Shown one piece after another: positions 36,910-46,070 of a DNA stretch of 64,000 bases. The notes beneath the pieces are model-generated. The model saw only the letters and a program-made list of their open reading frames with translations. It had not been told where the DNA came from and searched no databases. A program made the translations under genes and the position numbers. Each line of letters begins with the position of its first letter. Within the stretch, counting starts at the first letter, position 1. Origin of the DNA: Chitinophagaceae bacterium (lineage in GTDB: Bacteria > Bacteroidota > Bacteroidia > Chitinophagales > UBA10324); NCBI GenBank assembly GCA_016704325.1, contig JADJAG010000004.1:620001-684000 (forward strand). Reading direction: 5' to 3'.

Positions 36910-37371
36910 TTGCCTATCAAAGCGCTCAAAGTAAAGAAAAAAGCACCTATCAGGAAAAAGCCCGCTGCGGATGCTGCCGCGAAGAAGACCGTTGTAAAGA
37001 AGAAAGCAACAAGCAGGAAGAAAATTGCGAAGACGATTGTTACCACGATAATAAAAGGTATACAGGAGAAAAAGGGTGAAAACATAATCAGCATCGATCT
37101 GCGAAAAATTCAGGATGCCGTTTGCGACTATTTTATTGTTTGTGATGCGCCATCTACTACTCAGGTTAAAGCCATTGCCGACAATGTAATGCGATTGACT
37201 GAAGAGGAAATGGGAGAAAAACCCTGGCACCATGAAGGTACGCAGCGGGCGGAATGGGTATTATTGGACTATGTCGATACGGTAGTGCACATATTCCTCA
37301 CCCCGCAACGCAAGTTCTACCAGCTTGAGGAATTGTGGAGCGATGGCGTTATTGAGGAACATAATGCCTAA
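36910..37371 (+). CDS. rsfS: Ribosomal silencing factor RsfS with Lys/Ala-rich N-terminal extension
   Basis: The core (from about TTIIKGIQEKKGENIISIDL) has RsfS features: DAVCDYFIVCDAPSTTQVKA, MGEKPWHHEG, and WVLLDYVDTVVHIF. RsfS binds uL14 on the large subunit and blocks subunit joining when nutrients are scarce. There is no ATG in frame; the first TTG (36862) would overlap birA, so I prefer TTG 36910, giving 153 residues. The preceding 40 residues are Lys/Ala-rich (KKKAPIRKKPAADAAAKKT) and unlike the usual short RsfS N-terminus. It lies 216 bp upstream of ftsH. Confidence 0.85.
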   Translation: MPIKALKVKKKAPIRKKPAADAAAKKTVVKKKATSRKKIAKTIVTTIIKGIQEKKGENIISIDLRKIQDAVCDYFIVCDAPSTTQVKAIADNVMRLTEEEMGEKPWHHEGTQRAEWVLLDYVDTVVHIFLTPQRKFYQLEELWSDGVIEEHNA

Positions 37372-37587
37372 ATTTGTGTTCTATAAGCAACGTCAAAAGA
37401 CAAAATCACTTCACCGGAAAAGGCATTTCATATCTAGAACAAAATGACCCGCCTGTAAATGCAGGAAATAACTGATACAAAACCAACGTAATTGCAATAG
37501 TTGGATTGATAATTGGTTATTTAACCCGGATTAAAATTTTGCACAACACAGTACGTCAACTAATGCAGCATTAAAAAAAAGCGAGGA

Positions 37588-39654
37588 ATGGAAGATAATA
37601 ATAAGGAAAAGAGAAAAATACCGAATCTGGTACCATCAAAGGGACCCAAATTCAATATTTATTGGGTTTACGGAATTATTGCAGTGATCCTGATTGGCTT
37701 GCAGTTTTTCCCATTTACCAAAGCTTCAAAATTGATAAGCTTTGAACAGGTTAACCAGGATATGCTGCAATCTGAGGATGTGCAGAAGCTGGTAGTTGTG
37801 AATAAGGAATATGTAGAAGTATTTATCAAGCCCGACCGCCTTCAACTGGAGAAGTATAAGGAAGTGGCCACCACCAACTTTAACACAGTAAATCCGGGCC
37901 CTCATTACAGATTCAAAATTTTAAGTGTGGATGATTTCACACGTAAGTTAGGCGAAGCGGAAACTGCTATTAAAGTGGTGAATCCTGCCTATCATCCAAT
38001 AGAAGTCTATCCTGAAAACCGCACCGACTGGTTTAACGCAGTAGGTTGGCTGTTGCCAATATTGTTACTGGTGGCCATCTGGCTCTTCATCATGCGCCGC
38101 ATGACCGGAGGCGTGGGAGGCCCCGGAGGCCAGATTTTCAATTTTGGTAAATCCAAAGCCACACTCTTTGATAAAGGAACCAAGGTAAACATCACTTTTG
38201 CCGATGTTGCCGGATTGGATGAAGCCAAGACTGAGGTAATGGAGATTGTTGATTTCCTCAAGAATCCTAAAAAGTATACCTCTTTGGGCGGCAAAATTCC
38301 TAAAGGTGCATTGCTTATTGGCCCTCCCGGAACTGGTAAAACCTTAATTGCAAAAGCTGTTGCCGGTGAAGCACAGGTTCCATTCTTCTCCATTTCAGGA
38401 TCTGATTTTGTCGAATTGTTTGTAGGTATCGGTGCATCCCGTGTTCGCGACTTGTTTAAACAAGCCCGCGAGAAGGCACCCTGCATTATTTTTATTGATG
38501 AGATTGATGCAATAGGCCGTGCAAGAGGCAGAAATGTGATACAAGGCGGCAATGATGAAAGAGAGAATACTTTGAATCAATTGCTTGTGGAGATGGACGG
38601 CTTTGGTACCGATTCAGGTGTTATCATCCTGGCAGCTACCAACAGGCCTGATGTACTCGATACTGCATTGCTTCGTCCTGGACGTTTCGATCGGCAAATC
38701 TCCATTGACAAGCCCGACCTGGTTGGAAGAGAACAGATATTTAAGGTGCATTCAAAAAGTATCAAGGTGCAGAAAGACCTGGATATGAAAAAACTGGCTG
38801 CACAGACTCCCGGTTTTGCAGGTGCTGATATTGCCAATGTATGCAATGAAGCGGCATTGATAGCTGCAAGAAAAGGAAAGAAAGAAGTGGATATGAGTGA
38901 TTTTCAGGATGCCATTGATCGTGTGATTGGTGGACTGGAAAAGAAGAACAAGATTATTTCTCAGGATGAGAAGAAGATCGTGGCCTATCATGAAGCCGGC
39001 CATGCCATCTGCGGCTGGTTCCTTGAACATGCTGATCCATTGGTTAAGGTTTCTATTATTCCACGTGGTGTAGCGGCACTTGGCTATGCGCAGTATATGC
39101 CCAAAGAACAGTTTCTTTATACAACAGAACAGCTTTTTGATAGTATCTGCATGACACTGGGAGGACGCGTGGCTGAAGACCTCGTATTTGGAAAGATTTC
39201 CACCGGCGCACAAAATGACCTGGAAAGAATCACGAAACTCAGTTATGCTATGGTAACGATCTATGGCATGAATGATAAAATAGGCAACTTATCTTATTAT
39301 GATCCGCAGAATGAGTATGGTTTTCAAAAGCCGTATTCTGATGAGACAGCTAAAATGATTGATGAAGAAGTAAGGGCATTGGTTGACAGGGCTTATGTAC
39401 ATACTAAAAAACTGCTCACTGAAAAGCGTCATGAACTGGAAGTGCTTGCAGTAGAGCTACTCAAAAAGGAAATTCTGTTTCAGCAAGACCTGGAAAGATT
39501 GATCGGAAAGCGGCCGTTTGAAGTGAAGCATGTTCCTGAACTGGAAACCCCTGTTGTGGAAGAGGAATCAGAAGTGGCTGCTTCCACTGTGAATGAGAAT
39601 AAAGAAGAGGTGGTAGTTGAAAATACCGGGAATATTCAGCCAAGGATTGCATAA
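37588..39654 (+). CDS. ftsH: ATP-dependent zinc metalloprotease FtsH
   Basis: The 688-residue product has two membrane helices (about 25-42 and 150-168) around a periplasmic domain. The AAA module has Walker A GPPGTGKT (245-252), Walker B IIFIDEIDAIG and the second region of homology ending RPGRFDRQI. The protease active site is HEAGH (468-472), with the third zinc ligand in the downstream DL..I block. It forms hexamers in the inner membrane and degrades misfolded membrane proteins and regulators such as LpxC or sigma factors. The C-terminus has a variable acidic tail. Followed 9 bp later by the LUD gene, forming an operon. Confidence 0.97.
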   Translation: MEDNNKEKRKIPNLVPSKGPKFNIYWVYGIIAVILIGLQFFPFTKASKLISFEQVNQDMLQSEDVQKLVVVNKEYVEVFIKPDRLQLEKYKEVATTNFNTVNPGPHYRFKILSVDDFTRKLGEAETAIKVVNPAYHPIEVYPENRTDWFNAVGWLLPILLLVAIWLFIMRRMTGGVGGPGGQIFNFGKSKATLFDKGTKVNITFADVAGLDEAKTEVMEIVDFLKNPKKYTSLGGKIPKGALLIGPPGTGKTLIAKAVAGEAQVPFFSISGSDFVELFVGIGASRVRDLFKQAREKAPCIIFIDEIDAIGRARGRNVIQGGNDERENTLNQLLVEMDGFGTDSGVIILAATNRPDVLDTALLRPGRFDRQISIDKPDLVGREQIFKVHSKSIKVQKDLDMKKLAAQTPGFAGADIANVCNEAALIAARKGKKEVDMSDFQDAIDRVIGGLEKKNKIISQDEKKIVAYHEAGHAICGWFLEHADPLVKVSIIPRGVAALGYAQYMPKEQFLYTTEQLFDSICMTLGGRVAEDLVFGKISTGAQNDLERITKLSYAMVTIYGMNDKIGNLSYYDPQNEYGFQKPYSDETAKMIDEEVRALVDRAYVHTKKLLTEKRHELEVLAVELLKKEILFQQDLERLIGKRPFEVKHVPELETPVVEEESEVAASTVNENKEEVVVENTGNIQPRIA

Positions 39655-39663
39655 AGCGCAGGC

Positions 39664-40308
39664 ATGGAACCAACGTCCAAAGAAAGGATTCTCAAAAATA
39701 TCCGGAGAGGATTAATACAATCAACTGATCAGCCGTTTCCCAATCTCGAAACGGCTGCTCCTGTTTACCCTGCTGCCGGCGATACGCTGGATGTGATTTT
39801 TGCTGAAAAGTTTTCCGATATTCAAGGAAATTTTATCTACTGCGAAGATGAAAAGGCCTTTATCGACAACCTGAATACCCTGGCTGATGATAAAAAATGG
39901 AATAACATTTTTGCCTGGGAGTATTTTTTGCAGGATTTATTTCAGCAGAAAGGTTTCAGAAAACTAAGGGTAGGAAATAATCTCGACAAGGCAGATGCCG
40001 GCATCTCCCTTTGTGAATGCTTGGTAGCACGTACAGGCAGTATACTGGTGAGTTCGCGTCAGCTTTCAGGCAGAAGTATACCTATCTTTCCTCCCGTACA
40101 TCTTGTACTTGCTTATAACACACAATTGATTTATGATCTGAAAGAAGCCATTCAGTCCGTGACTGACCGATACAATGGCAACACACCTTCGATGATATCT
40201 ATTGCTACAGGTCCAAGCAGGACTGCCGACATCGAAAAAACACTTGTACTGGGAGCACACGGCCCCAAAGAAGTTTATGTATTTTTCGTCGACCAGCCCG
40301 GTGACTGA
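39664..40308 (+). CDS. LUD-domain protein (LutC/YkgG-like)
   Basis: The 214-residue product contains the LUD motif ATGPSRTADIEKTLVLGAHGP at its C-terminus (split: GPSRTADIEKTLVLGAHGP) plus CLVARTGSILVSSRQLSG. LUD proteins are related to LutC of the lactate-utilisation complex. In many Bacteroidota a LUD gene follows ftsH, as here, without lutA/lutB, so a direct role in lactate use is doubtful. It begins 9 bp after ftsH and overlaps lpxH by one base, so the three genes are probably one transcript. Confidence 0.88.
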   Translation: MEPTSKERILKNIRRGLIQSTDQPFPNLETAAPVYPAAGDTLDVIFAEKFSDIQGNFIYCEDEKAFIDNLNTLADDKKWNNIFAWEYFLQDLFQQKGFRKLRVGNNLDKADAGISLCECLVARTGSILVSSRQLSGRSIPIFPPVHLVLAYNTQLIYDLKEAIQSVTDRYNGNTPSMISIATGPSRTADIEKTLVLGAHGPKEVYVFFVDQPGD

Positions 40309-41072
40309 TGACAACTATTCCGAATTTGAGTGGCACTGTTTATTTCGCCTCCGATTTACATCTTGGAATTCCTGATTATAACGCTTCACTGGAGCGCGAG
40401 AAGCGATTCGTACGCTGGCTCGACCAGGTTCAATCAGATGCTTCAGCCATTTTTATTGTTGGCGACTTGTTTGATTTTTGGTTTGAATACAGGCAGGTGG
40501 TTCCTAAAGGGTATGTACGCGTATTGGGTAAGCTGGCAGCACTTCGGGATAAAGGTATTCCTGTTTATTTTTTTACCGGTAACCACGATCAGTGGATGAG
40601 GGATTATTTTCAGCATGAATTGGGTATTCCGGTCTTTCATGAACCACAGCGCGTAACCATTGGAGGTAAACAGTTTTTAATAGCCCATGGCGATGGTCTC
40701 GGGCCGGGCGATCATGGCTATAAATTTTTGAAGACTCTTTTCCGCGGCAGGTTCAGCAGGTGGCTTTTTGGGATATTGCATCCCGATATCGGAGTATGGC
40801 TTGGCAAAAGATGGTCGAAGAATAACCGCTTAATAAATGGCAACGACCAGGCAGAATTTATGGGAGAAGAAAAGGAATGGCTGGTACAATTTGCGCGCAC
40901 TGTACTAAAGACAGATCCTATTGATTATTTCATTTTTGGCCACCGTCATATTGTACTTGAATACCAGCTTACAGAAACCAGTAAATATATTAACCTGGGT
41001 GATTGGATCAAGTTTAACAGTTATGCTGTGTTTGATGGCAAAGCGCTGACAGTAAAGCTCTTTGAATCTTAA
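40308..41072 (+). CDS. lpxH: UDP-2,3-diacylglucosamine diphosphatase (LpxH-like)
   Basis: The 254-residue product is a calcineurin-type metallophosphoesterase with ASDLHLG (Asp16, His18), GDLFDFWFEY, TGNHDQWM, AHGDGLGPGD and FGHRHIVLEY. This pattern and the LpxH-type insert (RGRFSRWLFGILHPDIG) fit hydrolysis of UDP-2,3-diacylglucosamine to lipid X in lipid A synthesis, at the inner face of the membrane. The start ATG overlaps the LUD stop codon as TGATG. Its presence implies an LPS-bearing outer membrane. Confidence 0.88.
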   Translation: MTTIPNLSGTVYFASDLHLGIPDYNASLEREKRFVRWLDQVQSDASAIFIVGDLFDFWFEYRQVVPKGYVRVLGKLAALRDKGIPVYFFTGNHDQWMRDYFQHELGIPVFHEPQRVTIGGKQFLIAHGDGLGPGDHGYKFLKTLFRGRFSRWLFGILHPDIGVWLGKRWSKNNRLINGNDQAEFMGEEKEWLVQFARTVLKTDPIDYFIFGHRHIVLEYQLTETSKYINLGDWIKFNSYAVFDGKALTVKLFES

Positions 41073-41086
41073 AACCGGACTACTTC

Positions 41087-41440
41087 TCAGTTGTTGATGA
41101 AACTCATGATCATCATCAGAATCAGAAATGCATTCCAGTTGATCAGGTGCGTGTTTGTCCGCATCAGTTCCGTTTCACGATGCCATACATTCTGAGCAAT
41201 GGCCTGATGCTGTAAGGTTCTATGGCAGACAAATGCGATAAGCAGACTGAAAAATGGAAACAAACCTTTCAGGAGCAGGTCGCAAAAAGGACCACAGGCG
41301 AGAATTGCATCCAGGTAATCATAATGATTAAAAATCTTACCATAGACTACCAGGCACCAAAAAACCACACTCGGAAAAGTAATCAGAAATCCGAACACCA
41401 TCCAGGAACGCGGATTTATCCTATTTGAAATGTAATTCAT
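41087..41440 (-). CDS. Small membrane protein of unknown function
   Basis: The 117-residue product has three hydrophobic segments (WMVFGFLITFPSVVFWCLVV, LLKGLFPFFSLLIAFVC and NAFLILMMIMSFI). No family recognised. It lies convergent to lpxH, 15 bp from its stop. A direct 14-bp tandem duplication lies 16 bp upstream of its start. Inner-membrane location is inferred from hydrophobicity only. Confidence 0.6.
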   Translation of the reverse strand: MNYISNRINPRSWMVFGFLITFPSVVFWCLVVYGKIFNHYDYLDAILACGPFCDLLLKGLFPFFSLLIAFVCHRTLQHQAIAQNVWHRETELMRTNTHLINWNAFLILMMIMSFINN

Positions 41441-41455
41441 ATTAATTCAGGTCAA

Positions 41456-41483
41456 TTAAACTGCTACATTTAAACTGCTACAT
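41456..41483. repeat. Perfect 14-bp tandem duplication
   Basis: TTAAACTGCTACAT occurs twice back to back in front of the small membrane protein gene (start at 41440). The 41441-41835 gap holds this and a promoter candidate for the PurF-like gene; nothing else is supported. Confidence 0.6.
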
Positions 41484-41788
41484 TCCGATATTTTTTTCTG
41501 ATTACCATTTTTTTGTTGCTCAGACGGGATATTTTATTGTTTAAGCGGGAAATTACCACGTTCACCAGATTATGATATTTATTGATACACCATCAATAAG
41601 TTATCTAATTATTCTTCGCACATCACAGTAACCATTATTTGTTTTGGGAACCTTTAATTTCAATCGTACAAACGATCATGCAGAGTAAAGAATTATGTGA
41701 TTTATCGACTGCCTTAGGTTTATTTTTCAAAGAATCAGATTTGTTGATATAATCAACAGCAACCTCCTTCTTAGAGCCGGAATTGTAC

Positions 41789-41796
41789 TAACTTTG
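41789..41796 (+). promoter_or_regulatory. Promoter -7-like element (TAACTTTG) before the PurF-like gene
   Basis: TAACTTTG matches the Bacteroidota TAnnTTTG element exactly. No convincing TTG element was found at the right distance upstream. It overlaps the longest possible start (TTG 41794), so transcription would begin after that codon; this supports ATG 41836 as the true start. Confidence 0.35.
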
Positions 41797-41835
41797 CTGC
41801 CTAATTTTCACCGTTTAAATGCATGTAGCTGCATA

Positions 41836-43716
41836 ATGAGTGATCCTGTCAAACACGAATGCGGCATTGCCGTAATTCGTTTACTAAAGCCCCTGAGTTA
41901 CTACCGTGAAAAGTACGGCACTGCTCTTTATGGATTAAATAAATTGTACCTGCTGATGGAAAAGCAGCACAACCGTGGGCAGGATGGAGCGGGTGTAGGT
42001 GCGATTAAGCTGAATGCCCATCAGGGACAGCGTTTTATGAGCCGTTACCGGTCTAACTCTCCGCAAGCTATTGCTGAGATTTTTCAGAAAATACATCAGA
42101 ATATCGATAAGCTCACCAGGATGAACCCTGCACTTATTGAAGACACCGAATGGATGCGTAAAAATGTAAGTTTTGTAGCTGAAATGATGCTCGGGCATCT
42201 TCGTTATGGAACTTACGGCCGAAATGAGATTGACAGCTGCCATCCTTTCATCAATAACCACCATTCTTCTACCCGTTCGCTCATCATGGCGGGCAATTTT
42301 AACCTCACTAATATCGAAGACCTGGGGTGGAAGAAGGATGGGAGTCGTCCTGATACCGCTGTGGTGCTCGACCGGGTTACCTGGCACCTGGAGAATGAAC
42401 TCAACCGGGTAGCCACTGAATTGCAGGAAGACCACGTTAGCAAAGAAAATTTCAGAAACCGGCTACGTGATGGCATAAATTTTAAGCAAGTGCTTACCAA
42501 TGCTGTGAAAGAATTTGATGGCGGCTATGTTTTGGCCGGATTATCAGGCGCCGGATACGCTTTTGCATTGCGTGATCCATCAGGCATAAGACCTGCCTAT
42601 TATTATAAGAGTGATGAAATTATGGTAGTTGCCAGTGAGCGTCCTGCAATACAAACTACTTTCAATCTGAATGTTGATGAGATTCATGAACTGAAACCCG
42701 GCCATGCGATTATTGCTGACAGAATGGGCAATGTGGGAGAGTACCAATGTGCGGAGCCAAAGAAGAAGATGTCATGCAGTTTTGAGCGCATTTATTTTTC
42801 ACGCGGCAGCGATAAGGATATCTACCAGGAGCGCAAAAAGCTCGGGCACTTATTGGCAACACCTGTTTTGCAGGCTATAGACTATGACCTGAAGCATACG
42901 GTATTTTCTTTTATCCCGAATACAGCCGAAGTGGCATTTTATGGACTGATGAAAGGATTGGAGGATCACCTGAAGCAATATAAGTTTGAACGCATCCGTA
43001 AGAACGACCTCACTGAAATGGAGTTGCAGGATTTGTTGTCGCTGCGGCAAAGAGTGGAAAAAATAGCCATCAAGGATGTCAAGATGCGCACGTTCATTAC
43101 GCAAGACTCGCAAAGAAATGAACTGGTAGGGCACGTGTATGACATTACCTATGGCAGTATTATTCCCGGGGAAGATACCATTGTAGTTATTGATGATTCT
43201 ATTGTCAGGGGTACCACGCTTAAGAAAAGCATTATCCGCATGTTGGACCGGTTAGGTCCAAAGAAGATCGTAATTGTATCATCCGCACCACAGATCCGAT
43301 ATCCTGATTGTTACGGCATAGATATGAGCAAGATGAAAGACTTCATCGCATTTCGTGCACTGGTTTCGTTATTGAAGAAGCAAGGCCGGGATAACCTGCT
43401 CGACGAAGTATATGAAAAATGTAAAAGGCAGATGCAGCAGCCGCAACAGGAAATGGTGAACGAAGTAAAATCGCTTTATGATTTATATACTGATGAGCAG
43501 ATAGCAGATGAAGTGAGCCTGTTGGTGAAAGATGACAGTGTGAAAGCCGAAGTACAAATCATTTTTCAAACAATTGATGACCTTCATAAAGCGTGCCCTG
43601 AACATTTGGGCGACTGGTATTTTTCCGGCAACTACCCAACTTCCGGAGGCAACAAAGTAGTGAACCGGGCTTTTATTAATTATATGGAAGGTAAGGATGT
43701 GAGAGCGTATTCTTAG
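41836..43716 (+). CDS. PurF-like amidophosphoribosyltransferase paralogue
   Basis: From ATG 41836 the product (626 residues) begins MSDPVKHECGIAVI; the Cys preceding GIAVI matches the N-terminal nucleophile of class II glutamine amidotransferases. KQHNRGQDGAGVG, GHLRYGTYGRNE and GNFNLTN follow. The C-terminal half has the PRPP-binding loop VVIDDSIVRGTTLKKSI. It is longer than typical PurF (about 470-510), with an insert in the amidotransferase part and a C-terminal extension; the long form is common in Bacteroidota beside ordinary PurF. The reaction is presumably PRPP plus glutamine to phosphoribosylamine, but whether this paralogue does that is unknown. Confidence 0.85.
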   Translation: MSDPVKHECGIAVIRLLKPLSYYREKYGTALYGLNKLYLLMEKQHNRGQDGAGVGAIKLNAHQGQRFMSRYRSNSPQAIAEIFQKIHQNIDKLTRMNPALIEDTEWMRKNVSFVAEMMLGHLRYGTYGRNEIDSCHPFINNHHSSTRSLIMAGNFNLTNIEDLGWKKDGSRPDTAVVLDRVTWHLENELNRVATELQEDHVSKENFRNRLRDGINFKQVLTNAVKEFDGGYVLAGLSGAGYAFALRDPSGIRPAYYYKSDEIMVVASERPAIQTTFNLNVDEIHELKPGHAIIADRMGNVGEYQCAEPKKKMSCSFERIYFSRGSDKDIYQERKKLGHLLATPVLQAIDYDLKHTVFSFIPNTAEVAFYGLMKGLEDHLKQYKFERIRKNDLTEMELQDLLSLRQRVEKIAIKDVKMRTFITQDSQRNELVGHVYDITYGSIIPGEDTIVVIDDSIVRGTTLKKSIIRMLDRLGPKKIVIVSSAPQIRYPDCYGIDMSKMKDFIAFRALVSLLKKQGRDNLLDEVYEKCKRQMQQPQQEMVNEVKSLYDLYTDEQIADEVSLLVKDDSVKAEVQIIFQTIDDLHKACPEHLGDWYFSGNYPTSGGNKVVNRAFINYMEGKDVRAYS

Positions 43717-43754
43717 TCGGAAGCAATTAGTCGGAAGTCATATGGAGTATCTCT

Positions 43755-43824
43755 TTGCATCTTAAGTCTTCAGTCCTTGGTCTTACGTCTCGCGTCTTCA
43801 GTCCTACGTCTCACGTCTTTCGTC
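43755..43824 (-). repeat. Degenerate heptamer array C, ten units, 17 nt behind a stop codon
   Basis: Ten in-phase 7-bp units, each ending in TC: TTGCATC, TTAAGTC, TTCAGTC, CTTGGTC, TTACGTC, TCGCGTC, TTCAGTC, CTACGTC, TCACGTC, TTTCGTC. It is 70 bp long, like array B, and ends 17 nt before the frame-corrected stop codon (43842-43844) of the amidinotransferase. Just before it, a 14-bp unit TTAGTCGGAAG(C/T)(A)A is repeated at 43713-43740 over the PurF-like stop codon. Confidence 0.8.
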
Positions 43825-43841
43825 TATTAAATACAGCCTGC

Positions 43842-44771
43842 CTAACTTCCTCCCCCAAACACTTCCGCCATCATACACCGTGCACTGCCTCCGCCAATTT
43901 TTTTCAATGGTATAAAGCGGAGCATAAATGAGTGCGCCATCTTTTTCAAGTTGTTTCTTTTGTTTGGCAGTCAGTGAATGAAATGCCTGCTCACTCATTA
44001 CCCAGAATTTTACTCCGTCCCTGTTTTTTACCAACAACATATTGCCTGCAAATTGAAGCAACTGCTGATAGGAGATCTCTACTACTTCCTGATAAGCTGA
44101 CATTTTTCCAAGACCTTATTACGCTCTGTTTCGTTATGCATTACCTCGCTGCACAACACCGCAGTCTTTTCTCCAATAGACATCAGTACGTTTGTATGGT
44201 AAATTTCCTTTCCGTGGTTATCTGTCGCTTTAAAAAGAACCAGCTCATATTTGATCTTATCCGTAAACTGTTGCAAAGCGATTTCATGGGTGCGTGAAGA
44301 AAGATTTGCGTATGCAATTTTATTTACCCGGTCCAGTACCAGGCTTCCCGTGCCTTCCAGGTATTTTTCTTGTGTTTCGTATCCGGAAAGATCAATCTCC
44401 TTATTAAGCTGAAACATTTGTTTCAATAAGCTGATCCATCCGGCTCTGCGTTCCATCCGCCTGTTTTTTGCAAGCATCGGATATAAAACGACAGTGTCAT
44501 CATGAAACGAAATCCAGTTATTCGGAAACAGGGAATCAGGAGTGACAGGTAATCCGGGATCCTGCAAGACAATTACATAGATTTTATGCTCACGCAACAG
44601 TTGAATGAAATCATCAAATTCTATTAATGCTTTGGTGAGATTGTCCTGTTGGCTGGACTCAACCGGTTCATTTTGGAAAGTATTGGTATCCGCAGTTTCG
44701 GTATTGAAACCAAATTGCGCGGGACGAATCATCAGGATCGTATCTGTAGTTTGTGATTTTGTTTTGGTCAT
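43842..44771 (-). pseudogene. Amidinotransferase (citrulline utilisation CtlX-like), two homopolymer frameshifts
   Basis: From ATG 44771 the frame gives ILMIRPAQFGFNTETADTN, FPNNWISFHDD and ASRTHE-like SSRTHEIALQQF, features of the guanidino-modifying (amidinotransferase) fold. It breaks after NKVLEK at a short A-run near 44100; adding one A joins MSAYQEVVEISYQQLLQFAG and GNMLLVKN. A second break in an A7 run near 43906 hides the conserved end: removing one A gives TIEKIGGGSARCMMAEVF with the catalytic Cys and a stop at 43842. The family hydrolyses guanidino substrates such as citrulline or arginine. Both breaks are in homopolymers, so the intact gene may exist in the organism. Confidence 0.75.
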
Positions 44772-44902
44772 CCTGACTGATATAAATTGCAAGTTATTAA
44801 AGTGCAGTGAAGTTTTAGGGCAAATAAGGGTTTCATGAAGCGGAAGCAGGGATATTCTTTAGTTTTGCGCCAATTCGTGATTACAATGGTCACAGGTAAA
44901 TT

Positions 44903-45919
44903 ATGATGGTGCTAACCAATCAATCGCTGCAATCCTATAATACTTTCGGTATTGATGTTTCTGCGAAATATTTTTCGGAAATAAAATCAACAGACGATTT
45001 CAAAGCACTCATAACTGAACCGGGCTTCGAAAAGGAAGAAAAACTGATTCTTGGCGGAGGAAGCAATATTCTTTTCACAAAAAATGTGGATGGACTGGTT
45101 ATTAAGAACTCCCTTCCCGGAATAAAAATAATTAAAGAAGACCCTTACCATAGCTGGATCAAAGTAGCAGCGGGTGAGCCCTGGCATCCTTTTGTTTTGT
45201 ATTGTGTGGAACGCAACCTGGCAGGCATAGAGAATCTGTCGCTTATTCCCGGTTTGGTGGGCGCTGCTCCTATGCAGAACATAGGAGCCTATGGTGTGGA
45301 AATTAAGGATACCTGTGAAGAAGTGGAAGCCGTAAATATGGCAACCGGTGAGGAGGAAATATTTAACAATGCAGCCTGCGAATTCGGCTATCGCGAAAGC
45401 ATTTTCAAACATAAACTAAAAGGGCAGTTCCTGATAACTGCTGTGACATTCAAGCTCAATAAGATTTTTAAGCCAAACATTCATTACGGAGATATTAAAA
45501 GAACGCTTGAAGAAATGCGCGTGCAGGAGATCACCATTAAAGCGGTAAGCGATGCAGTAATCACCATCAGGTCTTCTAAACTTCCTGATCCGAAAGTGAT
45601 TGGTAATGCAGGAAGCTTTTTTAAGAATCCTGTTGTTAGCCGTAAGCTCTTCAATACCTTGATTTCGAAAAATCCGTTGATGCCTAATTACCCGCAAAAA
45701 AACGGGGAAGTGAAGATTCCTGCAGGGTGGCTGATCGAACAATGCGGATGGAAAGGAAAAGTAGTGGGTAATACCGGTGCGCATAAGTCACAATCATTAG
45801 TGCTGGTAAATTATGGCCATGCCACCGGACATGAAATCTATGACCTCGCATTGCAAATCCGGCAATCAGTGAAAGAGAAGTTCGACATTGATATAACAAC
45901 AGAAGTAAATATTGTCTAA
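44903..45919 (+). CDS. murB: UDP-N-acetylmuramate dehydrogenase
   Basis: The 338-residue product has a FAD-binding N-terminal domain (LILGGGSNILFTKNVDG and PGLVGAAPMQNIGAYGVEI) and the catalytic-end motif GNAGSFFKNPVV. The last third (PAGWLIEQCGWKGKVVGNTGAHKSQ) matches MurB of the long type. The enzyme reduces UDP-GlcNAc-enolpyruvate to UDP-MurNAc with NADPH in peptidoglycan synthesis. Two start codons are adjacent (44903 and 44906). It is divergent from the amidinotransferase. Confidence 0.95.
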   Translation: MMVLTNQSLQSYNTFGIDVSAKYFSEIKSTDDFKALITEPGFEKEEKLILGGGSNILFTKNVDGLVIKNSLPGIKIIKEDPYHSWIKVAAGEPWHPFVLYCVERNLAGIENLSLIPGLVGAAPMQNIGAYGVEIKDTCEEVEAVNMATGEEEIFNNAACEFGYRESIFKHKLKGQFLITAVTFKLNKIFKPNIHYGDIKRTLEEMRVQEITIKAVSDAVITIRSSKLPDPKVIGNAGSFFKNPVVSRKLFNTLISKNPLMPNYPQKNGEVKIPAGWLIEQCGWKGKVVGNTGAHKSQSLVLVNYGHATGHEIYDLALQIRQSVKEKFDIDITTEVNIV

Positions 45920-45950
45920 AACCAATATAGTATTTTAATTTAGTTCCCCC

Positions 45951-45998
45951 GGCACATCACCAAATCACCACATCGGCACATCGGCACATCGGCACATT
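45951..45998 (+). repeat. Octamer tandem array (GGCACATC), six units
   Basis: Six in-phase 8-bp units: GGCACATC, ACCAAATC, ACCACATC, GGCACATC, GGCACATC, GGCACATT, then a T-run. It lies 31 bp behind the murB stop codon, in the gap before the convergent lipoprotein gene. Confidence 0.75.
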
Positions 45999-46070
45999 TT
46001 TTTTAGAATCATAGACTTGTTTCAACTAAATACCCATCCCCAACACACATCAACTTTTTCATTGCCTGCA

